Shown here one piece after another: positions 34,714-45,985 of a stretch of 64,000 bases of DNA (position 1 is the stretch's first letter; the number at the start of each line of letters is the position of its first letter). The notes beneath the pieces were generated by a model. That model saw only the letters and a list, made by a program, of their open reading frames with translations, did not search any database and was not told the origin of the DNA. This DNA is from Planococcus citri. Its lineage: Eukaryota; Arthropoda; Insecta; Hemiptera; Pseudococcidae. The DNA lies in NCBI RefSeq assembly GCF_950023065.1, contig NC_088679.1, positions 17,794,001 to 17,858,000 of the forward strand, read 5' to 3'. The translations under genes were made by a program, and so were the position numbers.

Positions 34714-35669
34714 TTTCTAGCTCAATTGATCTTCTTTGTATTTTTTTTTCTCCTTTTCGTTTCGTTTCTTTTACTTTTTTTTTCATTTTATTCATTTAGT
34801 CGAATTTTTATTTTTTAACGTTTTATATAAGATTGCTCTTTTTATGGGAATTCCGACAAGCTCGAGAAAAGAAGGGTTTTTTTACTTGGGATGGTGGAGG
34901 TAATAGGGATTGAATTTTAGAGTGGTAAGGTATTATTGGATTTTTTGCTCTGGATAAGTTTGACTTTCCCGCAGAAGGAAACGAATTTTTCAGATGTTTG
35001 AATTTTTAAAACGTGATTTAACTTCATTGTTTTCCCACCGACTCAACCATGACGGTTTGTATCGATTAAGAATTGTAGTTGGTCGTTTGATGGCTGTAGA
35101 AATTTACCTTTTTTGAATAATTTGCAACGTTGGGTGTCTTTTTTTTGCACAGTTTCTTGGGGGTTTCAACCAGATTTCAGATTTTTGGTATTAGAATTTG
35201 GGATATCGTTGAAAAAATTGACGAGGTTCGACGAAAAAAATTTTATTTAATTCACGAGTTTGAATTTTTTTTTCAACTTACACACAAAAATATGTTTCTT
35301 GAATCGCATCTATTTAAAAAAAAATTAAGAACTTAAAAAACGTGATTTATTTTTGGAATGATCAATTCTTGGGCTGCGTAGAAAATTTCAACTCATTCGC
35401 CATTCGCAATTGTCTGGACCTGATGCCATTTAAAATTTTCACAAGATCAAAATTCGTTAAAATTTGTGCTTTCTTTCGCATTTTTTATCTAGAAATTCAA
35501 TTTTTTACTACAAAAAAGGCGAGGAAAAAATTTCTGAATTTGTTCTTGAACTTTTCAAAATTGATTCTTTGCTTTGATCAAAAAAGACTATTCAAGTAGG
35601 TATATTAATTAAATTCTAACGGAGAATAAATTTTGTGCTGAAAATTTTAAAATTGAGTGATGTAGAGTA
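34714..35669 (+). other. Probable 3' UTR and flank of the kinase gene
   Basis: T-rich sequence directly after the stop codon, consistent with a 3' UTR. I see no decisive poly(A) site. It becomes repeat-like after about 35600. Confidence 0.35.
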
Positions 35670-37600
35670 ATGTGCCAAAGTCAATACCCTGCTGCAAACA
35701 ATTTCGACCATTTTTGAACCGATCTGGAGCCTCCAGCAAAAGTTGGCTTTCCTCCATTACATCAAAAATAATAAATTTTGAGATCAAAATTCAAAATTCG
35801 AGCAAGGTAGGATCATTTGCTCAAATCAATGTTCCTTCCAATCAATTTTGACTGTTTTTGAATCGACCTGGAGCCTCCAGCGAAAATTGACTTTACTCGA
35901 TCTCACTAAAAGGATAAACTCCAGAGTGATAATTTAAAAATCAAGTTATGTTGGGCAATGCAAAAAAAAGAAAATGAATTCTCCTCACAAACCATATTGA
36001 TCAGTTTTAAACCTACTATGGAGCCTCCAGCAAAAGTTGACTCTTCTCCAGCGCACCATAAAAAGTAAATTCTTGGATGAAAATTTGGAAATTGAGTGAT
36101 TTGTAGGGAGATGTACAAAATTCGGTATCCTCCTGATCAATTTTTACCATTTTGGAATAAACCTGGAGCCTCCAGGAAATGTTGACTTTCCATTAGCACA
36201 TTAAAAAACTGAATTTTGCAATGAAAGTTTTAAAATCGAATGATGAAGGGTCATGTATAAAAGTCAATGTCCTCTCAAATCAATGTTGACCATTTTGGAA
36301 CCGACCTGGATCCTCCTGCCAAAGTTGGCTTTTCTCCAGCACTATAGAAAAATGAATTTTCTGGTGAAAATTTGAAATTCGAGAGTTATATGTGATATAC
36401 GAAAGCCACTAATACCCCCTCCTATCGATTTTCACATTTTGGAACCAACCTGGAGCCTCCAGCAAAAGTTGAATTTTTTCCAGCGCACTAAAAAAATCAA
36501 TTTCAAGGTGAAAATTTAAAAATCAAGGAATGTAGAAATGTCAATGCCTTAGTTAAATGAATTTTCTCCATTTTTGAATCGATCTGGAGCCTCCAGAAAA
36601 ATTTCAATTTTCTCCAGCACACTAAAAAAATAAATTTCCGAGTGATAATTTGAAAATCGAACAATGTAGGATGATGTACAAAATCCAATGTCCTCTCCAA
36701 TCAATTCTGACCATTTTGGAACCGAACTGGAGCCTCCAGCAAAAGTTGAATTTTCTCCAGCGCGCCGAAAAAATAAATTTCAAGGCAAAAATTTAAATAC
36801 GAAATGAGGTAGGAATGTCAATGCCCCTCCAATGAATTTTGACTATTTTAGAATCGACCTGGAGTCTCCAGCAGAATTTGACTTCTCTCCAGCGCGCTAA
36901 AAAAAATGAATTTCAAGGTAAAAAGGTAAAACTCGAGTGATGTACGAAAACTAATCTTCCCTCCAATAAATTCTGACCATTTTGGAACCGACCTGGGGCC
37001 TCCAGCAAAAGTTGAATTTTATCCAGCACACTAAAACAACAAATTTCAAGGCAAAAATTTAAAAATCGAGTTATTTAGAAATTTGAGTGCCCCCTCCAAT
37101 GAATTTAGGCCATTTAAGAATCAACCTGGAGCCTCCAGCAGAATTTGACTTTTCTCCAGCGCAAAAAAAAATGATTTTACAGTGAAAATTCAAAAATGGA
37201 GTGATGTAGGGTGATGTACATACATCAGTCAATGTCCCGTCTGATCAATTCTAATCGTTTTGGAACCGACCTGGAGCCTCCAGCAAAAATCTAATTTTCT
37301 CCAGCTCGCTAAAAAACACATTTCAAGGCAAAAATTTATAAACGGAGTGATGTAGGAATGTCAATGCCCCCATAAAATGAATTTGGACCATTTCTGAATC
37401 GATCTGGAGCCTCCAGCAGAATTTGACTTCGCTCCACTGCATCAAAAAAATGAATTTCAAGGTGAAAAGGTAAAAATTAAGTGATATACGAAAGCCAATG
37501 TTCCCTCCAATAAATTCTGACCTTTTATGAACCAGCTTGGAGCCTCCAGCAAAATTTGAGTTTCTCCAGCGGACTAAAAAAATTGATTTTAGTCTTTTAG
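35670..37600. repeat. Satellite array, ~140-bp monomer, 14 copies, partly dimeric
   Basis: The landmark CTGGAGCCTCCAGC or a close variant recurs near 35724, 35868, 36021, 36163, 36304, 36451, 36587, 36726, 36862, 36995, 37127, 37271, 37408 and 37542. Monomers read 'ccattttggaaccgacctggagcctccag...ctccagcgcactaaaaaa...gatgtagg'. From about 36450 two monomer types alternate: 'cagcaaaagttga' (A) and 'cagcagaatttga' (B). This gives a dimer period of about 265-280 bp. Confidence 0.93.
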
Positions 37601-40199
37601 ATAACCTCCTTCCACTTTCTTAAATATTCCTATGAACCAAATATCATCCGTATTGAAACCAAAATACAAAAAAAAAAAAAAAAAAAAAAATCAACACCAA
37701 TTCGATAATGTAAAAAATCCTCCCCAAACGTGTGTTAAATTGAATTTCGAAGTTATACGAAATGAAACCTGTGGCAACTTTTCAAAATCCTCAACGCAGC
37801 GTGTTCTAATTTACTTTCGAGTGAATGGTACTGACGTTTGAAACGAGCTAGTATAGGTATTTTTCTGCTTTTAAAAAAATGCAAACTGAATTTATTCGCT
37901 GAAAGAGAGGAGAGGAAAAGGGTACACTCTAACAGTTTGCCAAAGTAAGCATCATTTGCAATGTAAAGGTACGTCGATGTGAAACGATGGTGTCTAATTC
38001 GGGCTACGTATATCTCATTAATGAAAATTATTAATTAACAAGACCACCGAAGCAAACAGGCGATCGCGAATACGTACAGAGATGATAAAGTAGATGATGG
38101 AATATTACACGAGTGGTATATCTCGTGATATGTGTGTGTAATAAACGTATACCAACCTAACTAACTAGAGCTAGTAAGATATACACATACCTACACCTCG
38201 CGTGGATATACAAATTAAAGTGTACCATACACACCTAGAGAATTTTATTTGCAGCTCGTATGTCAATTTGGGTAAAATCTCACTCGATGTGATTTTAGAA
38301 CACGCGGTTCTGGTTACTTCTCCAGTAGTAACAAATTATCAAATTATTCTGTGATCTCGTTAGCTACATTATGTATAGATAAAGAAACCTACCCTAGGTT
38401 TATTTACCTAATAAAATTAACCGAGTACCTACGATTAAGATGTTAACGTTGCATAAGTTTGATACCTACCTACGTTCGTGCTGAAACCCAATTTTGAAAC
38501 TTGAAAGTTTGCTCAATGAGAAATTTTTGCCTCAATTAACGCGTACCTACGACTCGAAGTCGAATATGTAAGCATTTATTTTTAATCCGTGTTTTTGAAA
38601 TACCAGAGGTATAGAAATGTCCAAACAAAAAACCAAAGTTGTGTTATGGTGTTTTATTGTCTCAATAGTGTTTTTTTTCCTAATTCTTGGGATTGATTCC
38701 CAGCTGCTTGATTTTCTCTCTGTTGTCTTTTTAATTTGTATTTTGCATAAAAATTGATCGAATGTTGTGTATAACCAATTTGACTAATTCTATCGTTAAA
38801 AATAAGCATAACCAAGTAATGCCATAGGCAACGAGTATGTTACAATATAAAGCCAGTGTGTCTTTATGAGAAAAATATTCTCCACTTGGGTACCTTTATT
38901 TACCTACAAATTAATTAAAACATAAATTACCTATCTATTTTGTAAAATATTCGACTTGATATTTTTATCTTACTTACCACATTTCATTAGAATAATTTTT
39001 TACGTCATTTAAATTAGGTAATTACACCGCAACAATGATGGCACGCTGGTTTTATAGAAAAAAAAAATTTAGTAATTTCCTTTTTATAATTGTGTATTTT
39101 GTGGGACGAATGAATTTGCAATTTGTATTGCAAAAATGATCTGTGTTCAATAATTTTTTTTTCATTATTTTAACCTTTTTTTATTTGTATTATTTTTTCA
39201 TTTTTTTCAATTTTTAAGTTATTTAATTATCGAGTAAGCTAATACCATGTGATCTTGTTGAAAGAGAAGAATGGTTAGTAAAAAATTTATATAATTACTT
39301 AATATTTTTGTTCCCAATTTTTTTTCTATTTTTAATTTGACTGTACTGTGTTTGAAATCACGTAGTGAGTCAGGTTAGATTTACATCTTCTTACCAATAT
39401 ACGTGGTTTAAGCCATAATACACACGTTTTATTTTAATATTTTTATTTTTCATTTTTTATTTCTATTATATTTTTTTTTCTTCTATTAAAATGACGACTG
39501 CTGTACGTATATGTTAATTGTTTACTCATTTTTTTTCTTTTTTTACGATGATTAGTTGTTTGACGTTTGTGTTTGTACGTGTTTTAGAATTTTTATCATT
39601 TTAGAATATCGTTGTAATTTCTCTTCTTTTATTATACATTTTTTCCGCCTTTTTTTTATTACTTTATTTTTAAATAATCTATAATTTGTAACACTTTGTA
39701 ATATTCTAGTTGTTACCAGATACTTATAAATTTCACCGATCTTGGAGAGAAGATGTTTTCCCGTTATGTTTAGTTATGTAGATAGATGTTTGTGGTTAGT
39801 AAAATTATAATGAAAAAAAATTTAAAAATTCGCTTAACATGGTGTAATATCGAATAAATGTTTTCCGATTTTCAATTCGATGTTGGTTATTGTTTCTTTT
39901 GTTTTAATGGTAATGAGCTTAATGTTTGTGGGAAACGACGCCAAAAATGGCGCGAGTTTGCGATTTAAAATTTTCAACAGGGGTCCAAGGGGGATAATCA
40001 AGGGAACCAACACTAGAAATGGATTCTTTGTGTTCAAAAAGCCTTTTGACGGAACTTTGTACATTGTGAAAAGTTCCATAAACCTCAAAAAAATCTGTCA
40101 AATAAGTAAAGTTTGGCGGGTTGTATGTGTTGCATACCCTAATTTTAAGGGGCAAATATGAACTTTTGAAAATTGAGCTTTTTACCATACTGAAAAGCC
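37601..40199. other. Intergenic DNA, no gene seen
   Basis: A run of A's at 37669-37690 could be the tail of an old retrocopy. 37900-38560 is unique-looking, with many TACCTA motifs. 38560-39830 is strongly T-rich and resembles UTR or intron sequence. 39834-40260 is open on both strands for about 85-113 codons, without known similarity. Confidence 0.35.
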
Positions 40200-40330
40200 C
40201 CAAGAGGACTGACACCACTGTGGAAACCTCCGTGTGGAAGTTAATGGATACTGACACCACTGTGGAAATCTCCGGTTAACCCGGAGATTTCCACAGTGGT
40301 GTCAGTTTAAACATATGTCAGTCCTCTTGG
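40200..40330. repeat. Nested perfect hairpin, possible tiny foldback element
   Basis: An inner perfect 26-bp inverted repeat (40250-40275 and 40281-40306, core CACCACTGTGGAAATCTCCG, 5-bp loop) sits within an outer perfect 15-bp inverted repeat (40200-40214 CCAAGAGGACTGACA and 40316-40330). A second copy of the inner arm lies at 40207-40232 with one mismatch. The arms are too perfect for their surroundings, so this is young or maintained. Confidence 0.88.
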
Positions 40331-40535
40331 AAAACTTTTTGTAGTTGATGTTCATGCTGCCAGATTTCCATGGACATTGGACAGTCACATGCTTTCCATT
40401 TAATGTTGCACAGCAATTAGGCATCTCCCAATGGTTCTCAAATCCTTGGGCTATGGTAGACCAATTGAGCCAAGTTACTGTAAATTTAATAATTATTATT
40501 GCAATCTAGCGGCTGTAAATTATGATGAATTACTA

Positions 40536-42373
40536 CGAGGGTTAGTCAATATGTATGATGAACATGGCTGGAAAATTATGAACACGGTGGACATTTTTTG
40601 ACCAAAATTGGAGAAAATATAGTTCAAATGATTCAACCAGATCTGACAAAATTTATTTTGCATTTTGGTGCGTTGTTTGTATTTGACAGCGTGATTAGTA
40701 AATTTCTGATAAAAAAATTTATGTCCAAAAATTATATTTTGGAAAAAATTAATTTTTTAAGCTAACAAAAGAAAAATTCATCGGAAAATTGATGAGAACC
40801 ACTCGAGACATAACATACAAATCCAAATGAAGTAGATTGTTCAGTGATACCTAATTTGAAATTTTGCGACCATCACATGAACAATTTACAGCAGTGATGT
40901 CATAATTTTATTCTTAACGTAACGAAAAACAAAAAAACTGGAATTTTATCCGTTACAATAACGAAACGATAAACCAAAATGAAATTTTCTATGGAACAAA
41001 CGTTAACAAAATTATAACGTTATGAAAAAATCTTTATGCCAAAACAAAAGGATAAACGAAAAAAATCTGTTCTTTTTTTCGTTTTTTTTTGTTTTTTTAG
41101 AGCAAAAAAACTGTTGAAAATTCAATAAAATCAACTTGATTTACAAAATTGCTGCTTCAGTAATCGAAAATCCGTAAAATGTAAAATATACCTGTTTTTT
41201 GAAATAAAAAAAAAATAAAATATTAATTAAATTGCTCAAAATTGAAAAAAGTAGTGTTGCTGATACCTCTCAAATTACCAAAAAATAGATTTTAAAAAAT
41301 GATTGAAATTTGTAAAAAACTTGCTCACAAAATATAAGTACAAGAAAAGACTGAAAGAGCAAATTTGAAATGAAAATTATGTTGAAAATGCTGAAATTGG
41401 AAAAAGTAACCCCCCCCCCAGATGGCTTCGTTTTTTTGGGTGTTTCAACTTTTCTGAAGTTGGTTGGACACCAATTTGGGCAGCCAAGGTACTGTAACGA
41501 AAAACAAAACGAAATAACGGAAAACATAAAGTAACGAAATTGTCTGTGTAACAAAATAGTGGAAAAATAACGTAACGAAAAATTCCATCAAATCTGAAAC
41601 AAAACGATATAACGTAACGGGAAATATGGTTATGACCCAAAGAAATAAAGGTTATAGTTAAAAATAAAGGTTACAGTTTTCTTTCATTTATCAAAAATTA
41701 ATTGCACTTCTATGTCATAAAAGTGTGCCTGCGGCCAAAAAAATGAAAAAAACACGAAATTTCACAGCCATCTTCTGAGTTTGAAGAAAATTTTAGACAA
41801 ATTGAGCCCTTTTTTTAAAAAAATAATAATAAATGTCATATTTTACACGAAAAAAATGAGATTTTTACTCAAAAAAATAACCGTTATGTATTTAACCAAA
41901 ACAAAAAAATGAATCGGTTAAGGTTATGGTTAAAAAATTTCAAATCAATAATTTCGGTTATGGTTACAGTTTTTTCCTCATTTTAGCGGTTAAAATTCAT
42001 TTCGGTTAAAAATTTCGGTTACAGTTTCCATCCCTGGACATCACTGATTTACAGCGCCAAATAATGTCCCAACTTGAAATAACATTAGCATGATATGTTT
42101 TGAGTATGGCTTGATGAATTTTAGTCACAAAATTATAACAACTAAAAATTTTTTTGGCCAAATTCCATATTTGGACGGCATTTTTTTTATCAGCACTTTA
42201 CTAATCACGCTGTATAATACAAACAACGCACTCAAATGTAAAATAAATTTTGTCTGATCTGGTGGAATGTTTGAACTTATGAACTATATTTCCTCCAATT
42301 TTGGTAGAAAAATGTCCATGCCTTCATAATTTTTCAGCCATGTGAAATGTACAAATTATTAACTAACCCTTTG
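40536..42373. mobile_element. Tc1/mariner-type element with ~200-bp inverted repeats
   Basis: Ends CGAGGGTTAGTCAATA and, reversed, CAAAGGGTTAGTTAATA, each flanked by TA (40534-40535; 42374-42375). The inverted repeats continue inward with mismatches for about 200 bp (landmarks 'ggctggaaaattatgaa', 'gcgtgattagtaaa'). Without the nested hAT the element is about 675 bp and has no transposase. Confidence 0.85.
40892..42046. mobile_element. hAT-like element nested in the mariner-type element
   Basis: Perfect 10-bp ends CAGTGATGTC / GACATCACTG and a perfect 8-bp duplication ATTTACAG (40884-40891; 42047-42054). The interior has 'aacg/gttacg' motifs on the left and 'ggttatggttaaa' motifs on the right, an unusual simple-repeat-like filling. 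A C10 run lies at 41410-41419. No transposase frame is present. Confidence 0.9.
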
Positions 42374-42714
42374 TACAAACATACTGTATTGTTGCAGCTA
42401 AACGCTCTTCTGCATCTGCACAGCCAAAATGTACAATTTCTTCTCAATGATACTTTTCAATATTAATTATTGTGTTCATCATTTCAATTGGTGGCACAAT
42501 ACCCAATTTTGTTTGATGTTTGACAAAAGTTTGCAAAATAAATCTCTTAGAAAAAGTTTTTGAGAGCATCACAGTTACTATAAACACGGATCTGGACATT
42601 GGATAAGATTTCAAATATACTGGTGGGTATTCAATTCAGCTCCCAGCTTGTTTTCTTACACATGTTTTGTAATTTCAATTAAGTATCATTATTTTGTTAA
42701 AATTGATTAGGAGC
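42374..42714. other. Flank of the mariner-type element
   Basis: AT-rich, with no feature recognised. It may contain the start of the decayed gene fragment that follows. Confidence 0.35.
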
Positions 42715-43432
42715 ACAATTGAAGACAGATTCAAGCAGTTGAAAGACTGCTTCACCAAAGGAAGGAGTCAGCTAGCAAAAATACCCTCAGGTTTGTCCCA
42801 GGCAATAGGCAGATGCAAAACCTCTGTTTGATCTTTATCATATTATGATTTATCTTGACCCTCATCTAAGCCAAATCCAAAAGCAAACCTCATCAACTGT
42901 GAATATTTACTACTGTTACTTTGGATAGCAGTGGTATTAATGCTGAAGTAAAATAATACTCATACTGCTGTTGCTGATAACAATGAGTGTAGCCATAGCA
43001 ATGAAGAGGATGATCTGGCACAGTGGTACCTATGGACAAATTGGATTATGTGACTGGTTTGTGTTTCTGTGTTATTTTAATGTGTGATCTGCATGTGTAT
43101 CATATTAAAATTAAATTTGTTTTTAAACACATTACAGGCAATTTAATAAAAACTAAAGTGGTATCTGTGATCAAAGCTGGGCCCTCTGCTGCTAAAAAAG
43201 CTAGACCCAAGACCGAGAAAGATGAAGAAAACCCGTCTAAAAACGAAGCCACTGCGCTGCTCTCAGCTATTGACACAATGACTCAAAACTATAGCCACTG
43301 TTGGCAATAATGTACCTACCACAGAGGATGATGATATGAGTAAAAAAGATTCAACTTCAATTATTTCTTGGGAATTCAAAAAAATCAAAGAAGACAGTCA
43401 TTTAGATTGTTTCATTTTATTAATGTGATTAA
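42715..43432 (+). pseudogene. Decayed MADF/BESS-like coding fragment
   Basis: Three plus-strand pieces look like protein code. 42718-42795 reads STIEDRFKQLKDCFTKGRSQ, like the end of a MADF DNA-binding domain. 43139-43310, after a CACATTACAG acceptor, reads IKAGPSAAKKARPKTEKDEE and then ATALLSAIDT. After one frame change near 43290 the code continues as TTEDDDMSKKDSTSI and SWEFKKIKEDSHLDCF, the kind of segment preceding or inside a BESS motif. Stops separate the pieces, and a possible acidic piece (NECSHSNEEDDLAQW) lies near 42990. It may be a broken host regulator or part of a PIF/Harbinger-associated MADF gene. Assignment is tentative. Confidence 0.45.
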
Positions 43433-43936
43433 TGCAAGTAATAAGTAAAGCAATTCCAATAGAAAAAGTAAATATTTTCTATTGTTTTTTTAAAAATGTT
43501 TTCGATTTTGTATTGGTTCTACAGTACTTAATCGTATTTGTATTAGTAATATGTACAATTATGCTTTTTGTACCTAATTCATTTTTAAATAAAAAATCAC
43601 AGTGATTGGTGAAGGTCATTTAATTATTAATTTGTAATATATATATATAGATTGGTATGGTAGAGAAAAGGTTCACACACTTTTATTAACAGAGATTTCA
43701 TCTTTTGCAGTTAGTAAAGTGAGCCTCATTTAGAGACTATATTTTATTCCAAGCAGGGAAAAGTAATAAACAGTTTTGCAAATTCATTATTTCAATAATG
43801 TAATAAATCACCCATGTTTCTTATCATTACTGCTAAAATGTGGATTTGAGCTTTTCACTGAGAAATTTACTCACTGCAGCATCTCATGTTTGATTGACTT
43901 GTAACAATTTAGCATTCTCATCATCGCCTTTTCTGT
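43433..43936. other. Intergenic AT-rich DNA
   Basis: A short TA microsatellite lies near 43638. No gene was seen. Confidence 0.4.
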
Positions 43937-45985
43937 TGGGTCATTCCACGTCAATTGGACCAAGAAGTGGTAGCGGGTTGGGCGACTTTTTTGAAATTTT
44001 TCCTTCAGAAAGACCTTCCGAAGGGATGACCAATAGGGTGGTCCTTATTTTTGAACTTCGGATTTTTTCCACTCCCACCCCCTAAAGTGGTGACCTCGGG
44101 TGAGAAAATAATTCCCTATTTTTTATTTTTTCCATTTTCGAAAAATTCGGGCAGCAGTGGGCCCCTCAATTTTCAAAAATTTGAAAAAAACTCAATTCAA
44201 AGAAAAATTTTTGAAATTTCAAAATTTCGAGTTCCATCATCTTTAGAAGGTCCTTTTTGAATAAAAAACCTTTCATGACGATTTTAGCCCCCTCCCATGA
44301 AAACAAAGCTGACCCCCAGAATAGCTGAAATTTGTATATTATGTGAGATGTCCTAAAATTGGTTGTTTTTGGTCTTTCCTCCTTCCAACCCCACCAAGTG
44401 ATGTCCTTTGGTGAGAAAATAATTCCCTATTTTTTATTTTTTCCATTTTCAAGAAATTTGGGTTGCAGTGAGCCCCTCAATTTTCAAAAATTTGAAAAAA
44501 AAACAATTCAAAGAAAAATTTTTAAAATTTCAAAATTTTGAGTTCCATCGTCTCTAAAAGGTCCCTTTTGAGTAAAATAGACTCTCATGACGATTTTAGC
44601 CCCCTCCCATGAAAACCAAGCTGACCCCACCAGAATAGCTGAAATTTGTATTTTAGCTTTTCTGGTGGGGTCAGCTTGGTTTTCATGGGAGGGGGCTAAA
44701 ATCGTCATGAGCATCTATTTTACTCAAAAGGGACCTGTTAGAGACAATGGAACTCAAAATTTTGAAATTTTTCTTTGAAATGTTTTTTTTTCAAATTTTT
44801 GAAAATTGAGGGGCCCACCGCAACCCGAATTTCTTGAAAATGGAAAAGATAAAAAATATCGAATTATTTTCTCATCAAAGGACACCACTCTGTGGGGTTG
44901 GAAGGAGGAAAGAACAAAAACAACCAATTTTAGGACATCTCACATAATATACGAATTTCAGCTATTCTGGGGGGGGGGGTCAGCTTGGTTTTCATGGGAG
45001 GGGACTAAAATCGCCATGAGAGGCTTTTTTACTCAAAAAGAACCTTCTAGAGATGATGGAACTTGAAATTTTGAAATTTCGAAAATTTTTCTTTGAATTA
45101 GGTTTTTTTCAAATTTTTGAAAATTGAGGGACCCATCGCAGCCCGAATTTTTCGAAAATGGAAAAAATAAAAAATAGGGAATTATTTTCTCACTCGAGGT
45201 CACCACTTTAAGGGGTGGGAGCGAAAAAAATCGCACATTTTTTTGCCATGTAGTTAAGGACCACCCTAATGACCAATGGCGCAAATCGCACATTTTTAAA
45301 GGCAGCCAGGGGGTGTCAAAGTTTTCAGTGGACCTAAAATATCATCCATTTCAGATGTGGATTACTCATTAACCGCGGTACCTATCAAAATGGAGCATTT
45401 TCTCATAGTTAGGGGTTTTGAAAGGCTTTTTGGTGATATCTTAAAAATCAGTGTTGCCACTTTTTTTCATACAAAAAATTAGCACCAAAAGTTTCGAAAC
45501 GTAGTTTTCACATCGTTCCGACTCTCAAAAATTCTGAAAAAAATATATTATGGACAACTTTTTATGCTGAACAACATATTAAAAAATTGGGATGGTACCA
45601 TGTTGCAAAGTTGATTTAAAAAATTTTAAGTTGGCAAAAAAATGCAATTTTTTGATTTAAAACATGAAAGAAAGTTTTGATAGGTGAAGTTGACCCATTT
45701 GACCACTATTCTTACGTATCTGTTGAAAAAGTTGAAAACCCCCTTTCACTTGATGAAATGAACTCCTCACAAAAAAATCAAAATTCGAACAGATTCAAAA
45801 AATGAACGAATTTTTATTTTTCTGTGGTGAGTGTAATTTTCATCAACTTTTTCATGAAATACGTCAGAAAGAGGTCAAAATAAGACAACTGAATAAAAAC
45901 CTTTTTTTGATGTTTGGAATCGAAAATTGAATTTTTTCGAATTTAGATTTTTTGTGAAGAGTTCATTTCATCGAGTGAAAGGGTT
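43937..45985. mobile_element. Half of a palindromic element, interrupted by a foldback hAT
   Basis: Begins GGGTCATTCCACGTCAATTG and matches the left arm of the complete element at 61793-63177. It then ends near the point where the second arm should start. A hAT-like insertion at 44034-45268 splits it. It is a truncated, older copy. Confidence 0.8.
44034..45268. mobile_element. Foldback hAT-like element, second copy
   Basis: Same ends (TAGGGTGGTCCTTA) and palindromic body as 25113-26904, with a perfect 8-bp duplication ATGACCAA (44026-44033; 45269-45276). The related element at 61793 shows the unoccupied site as GGGATGGCCAATGG, which confirms the insertion limits. Arms meet near 44650 around 'cccaccagaa / ttctggtggg'. 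Confidence 0.92.

Noticed and set aside
35670..37600. CRISPR-like array (regular short palindromic repeats)
   Set aside because: The palindrome is embedded in ~140-bp monomers that are homologous throughout, not unique spacers; this is a eukaryotic satellite.
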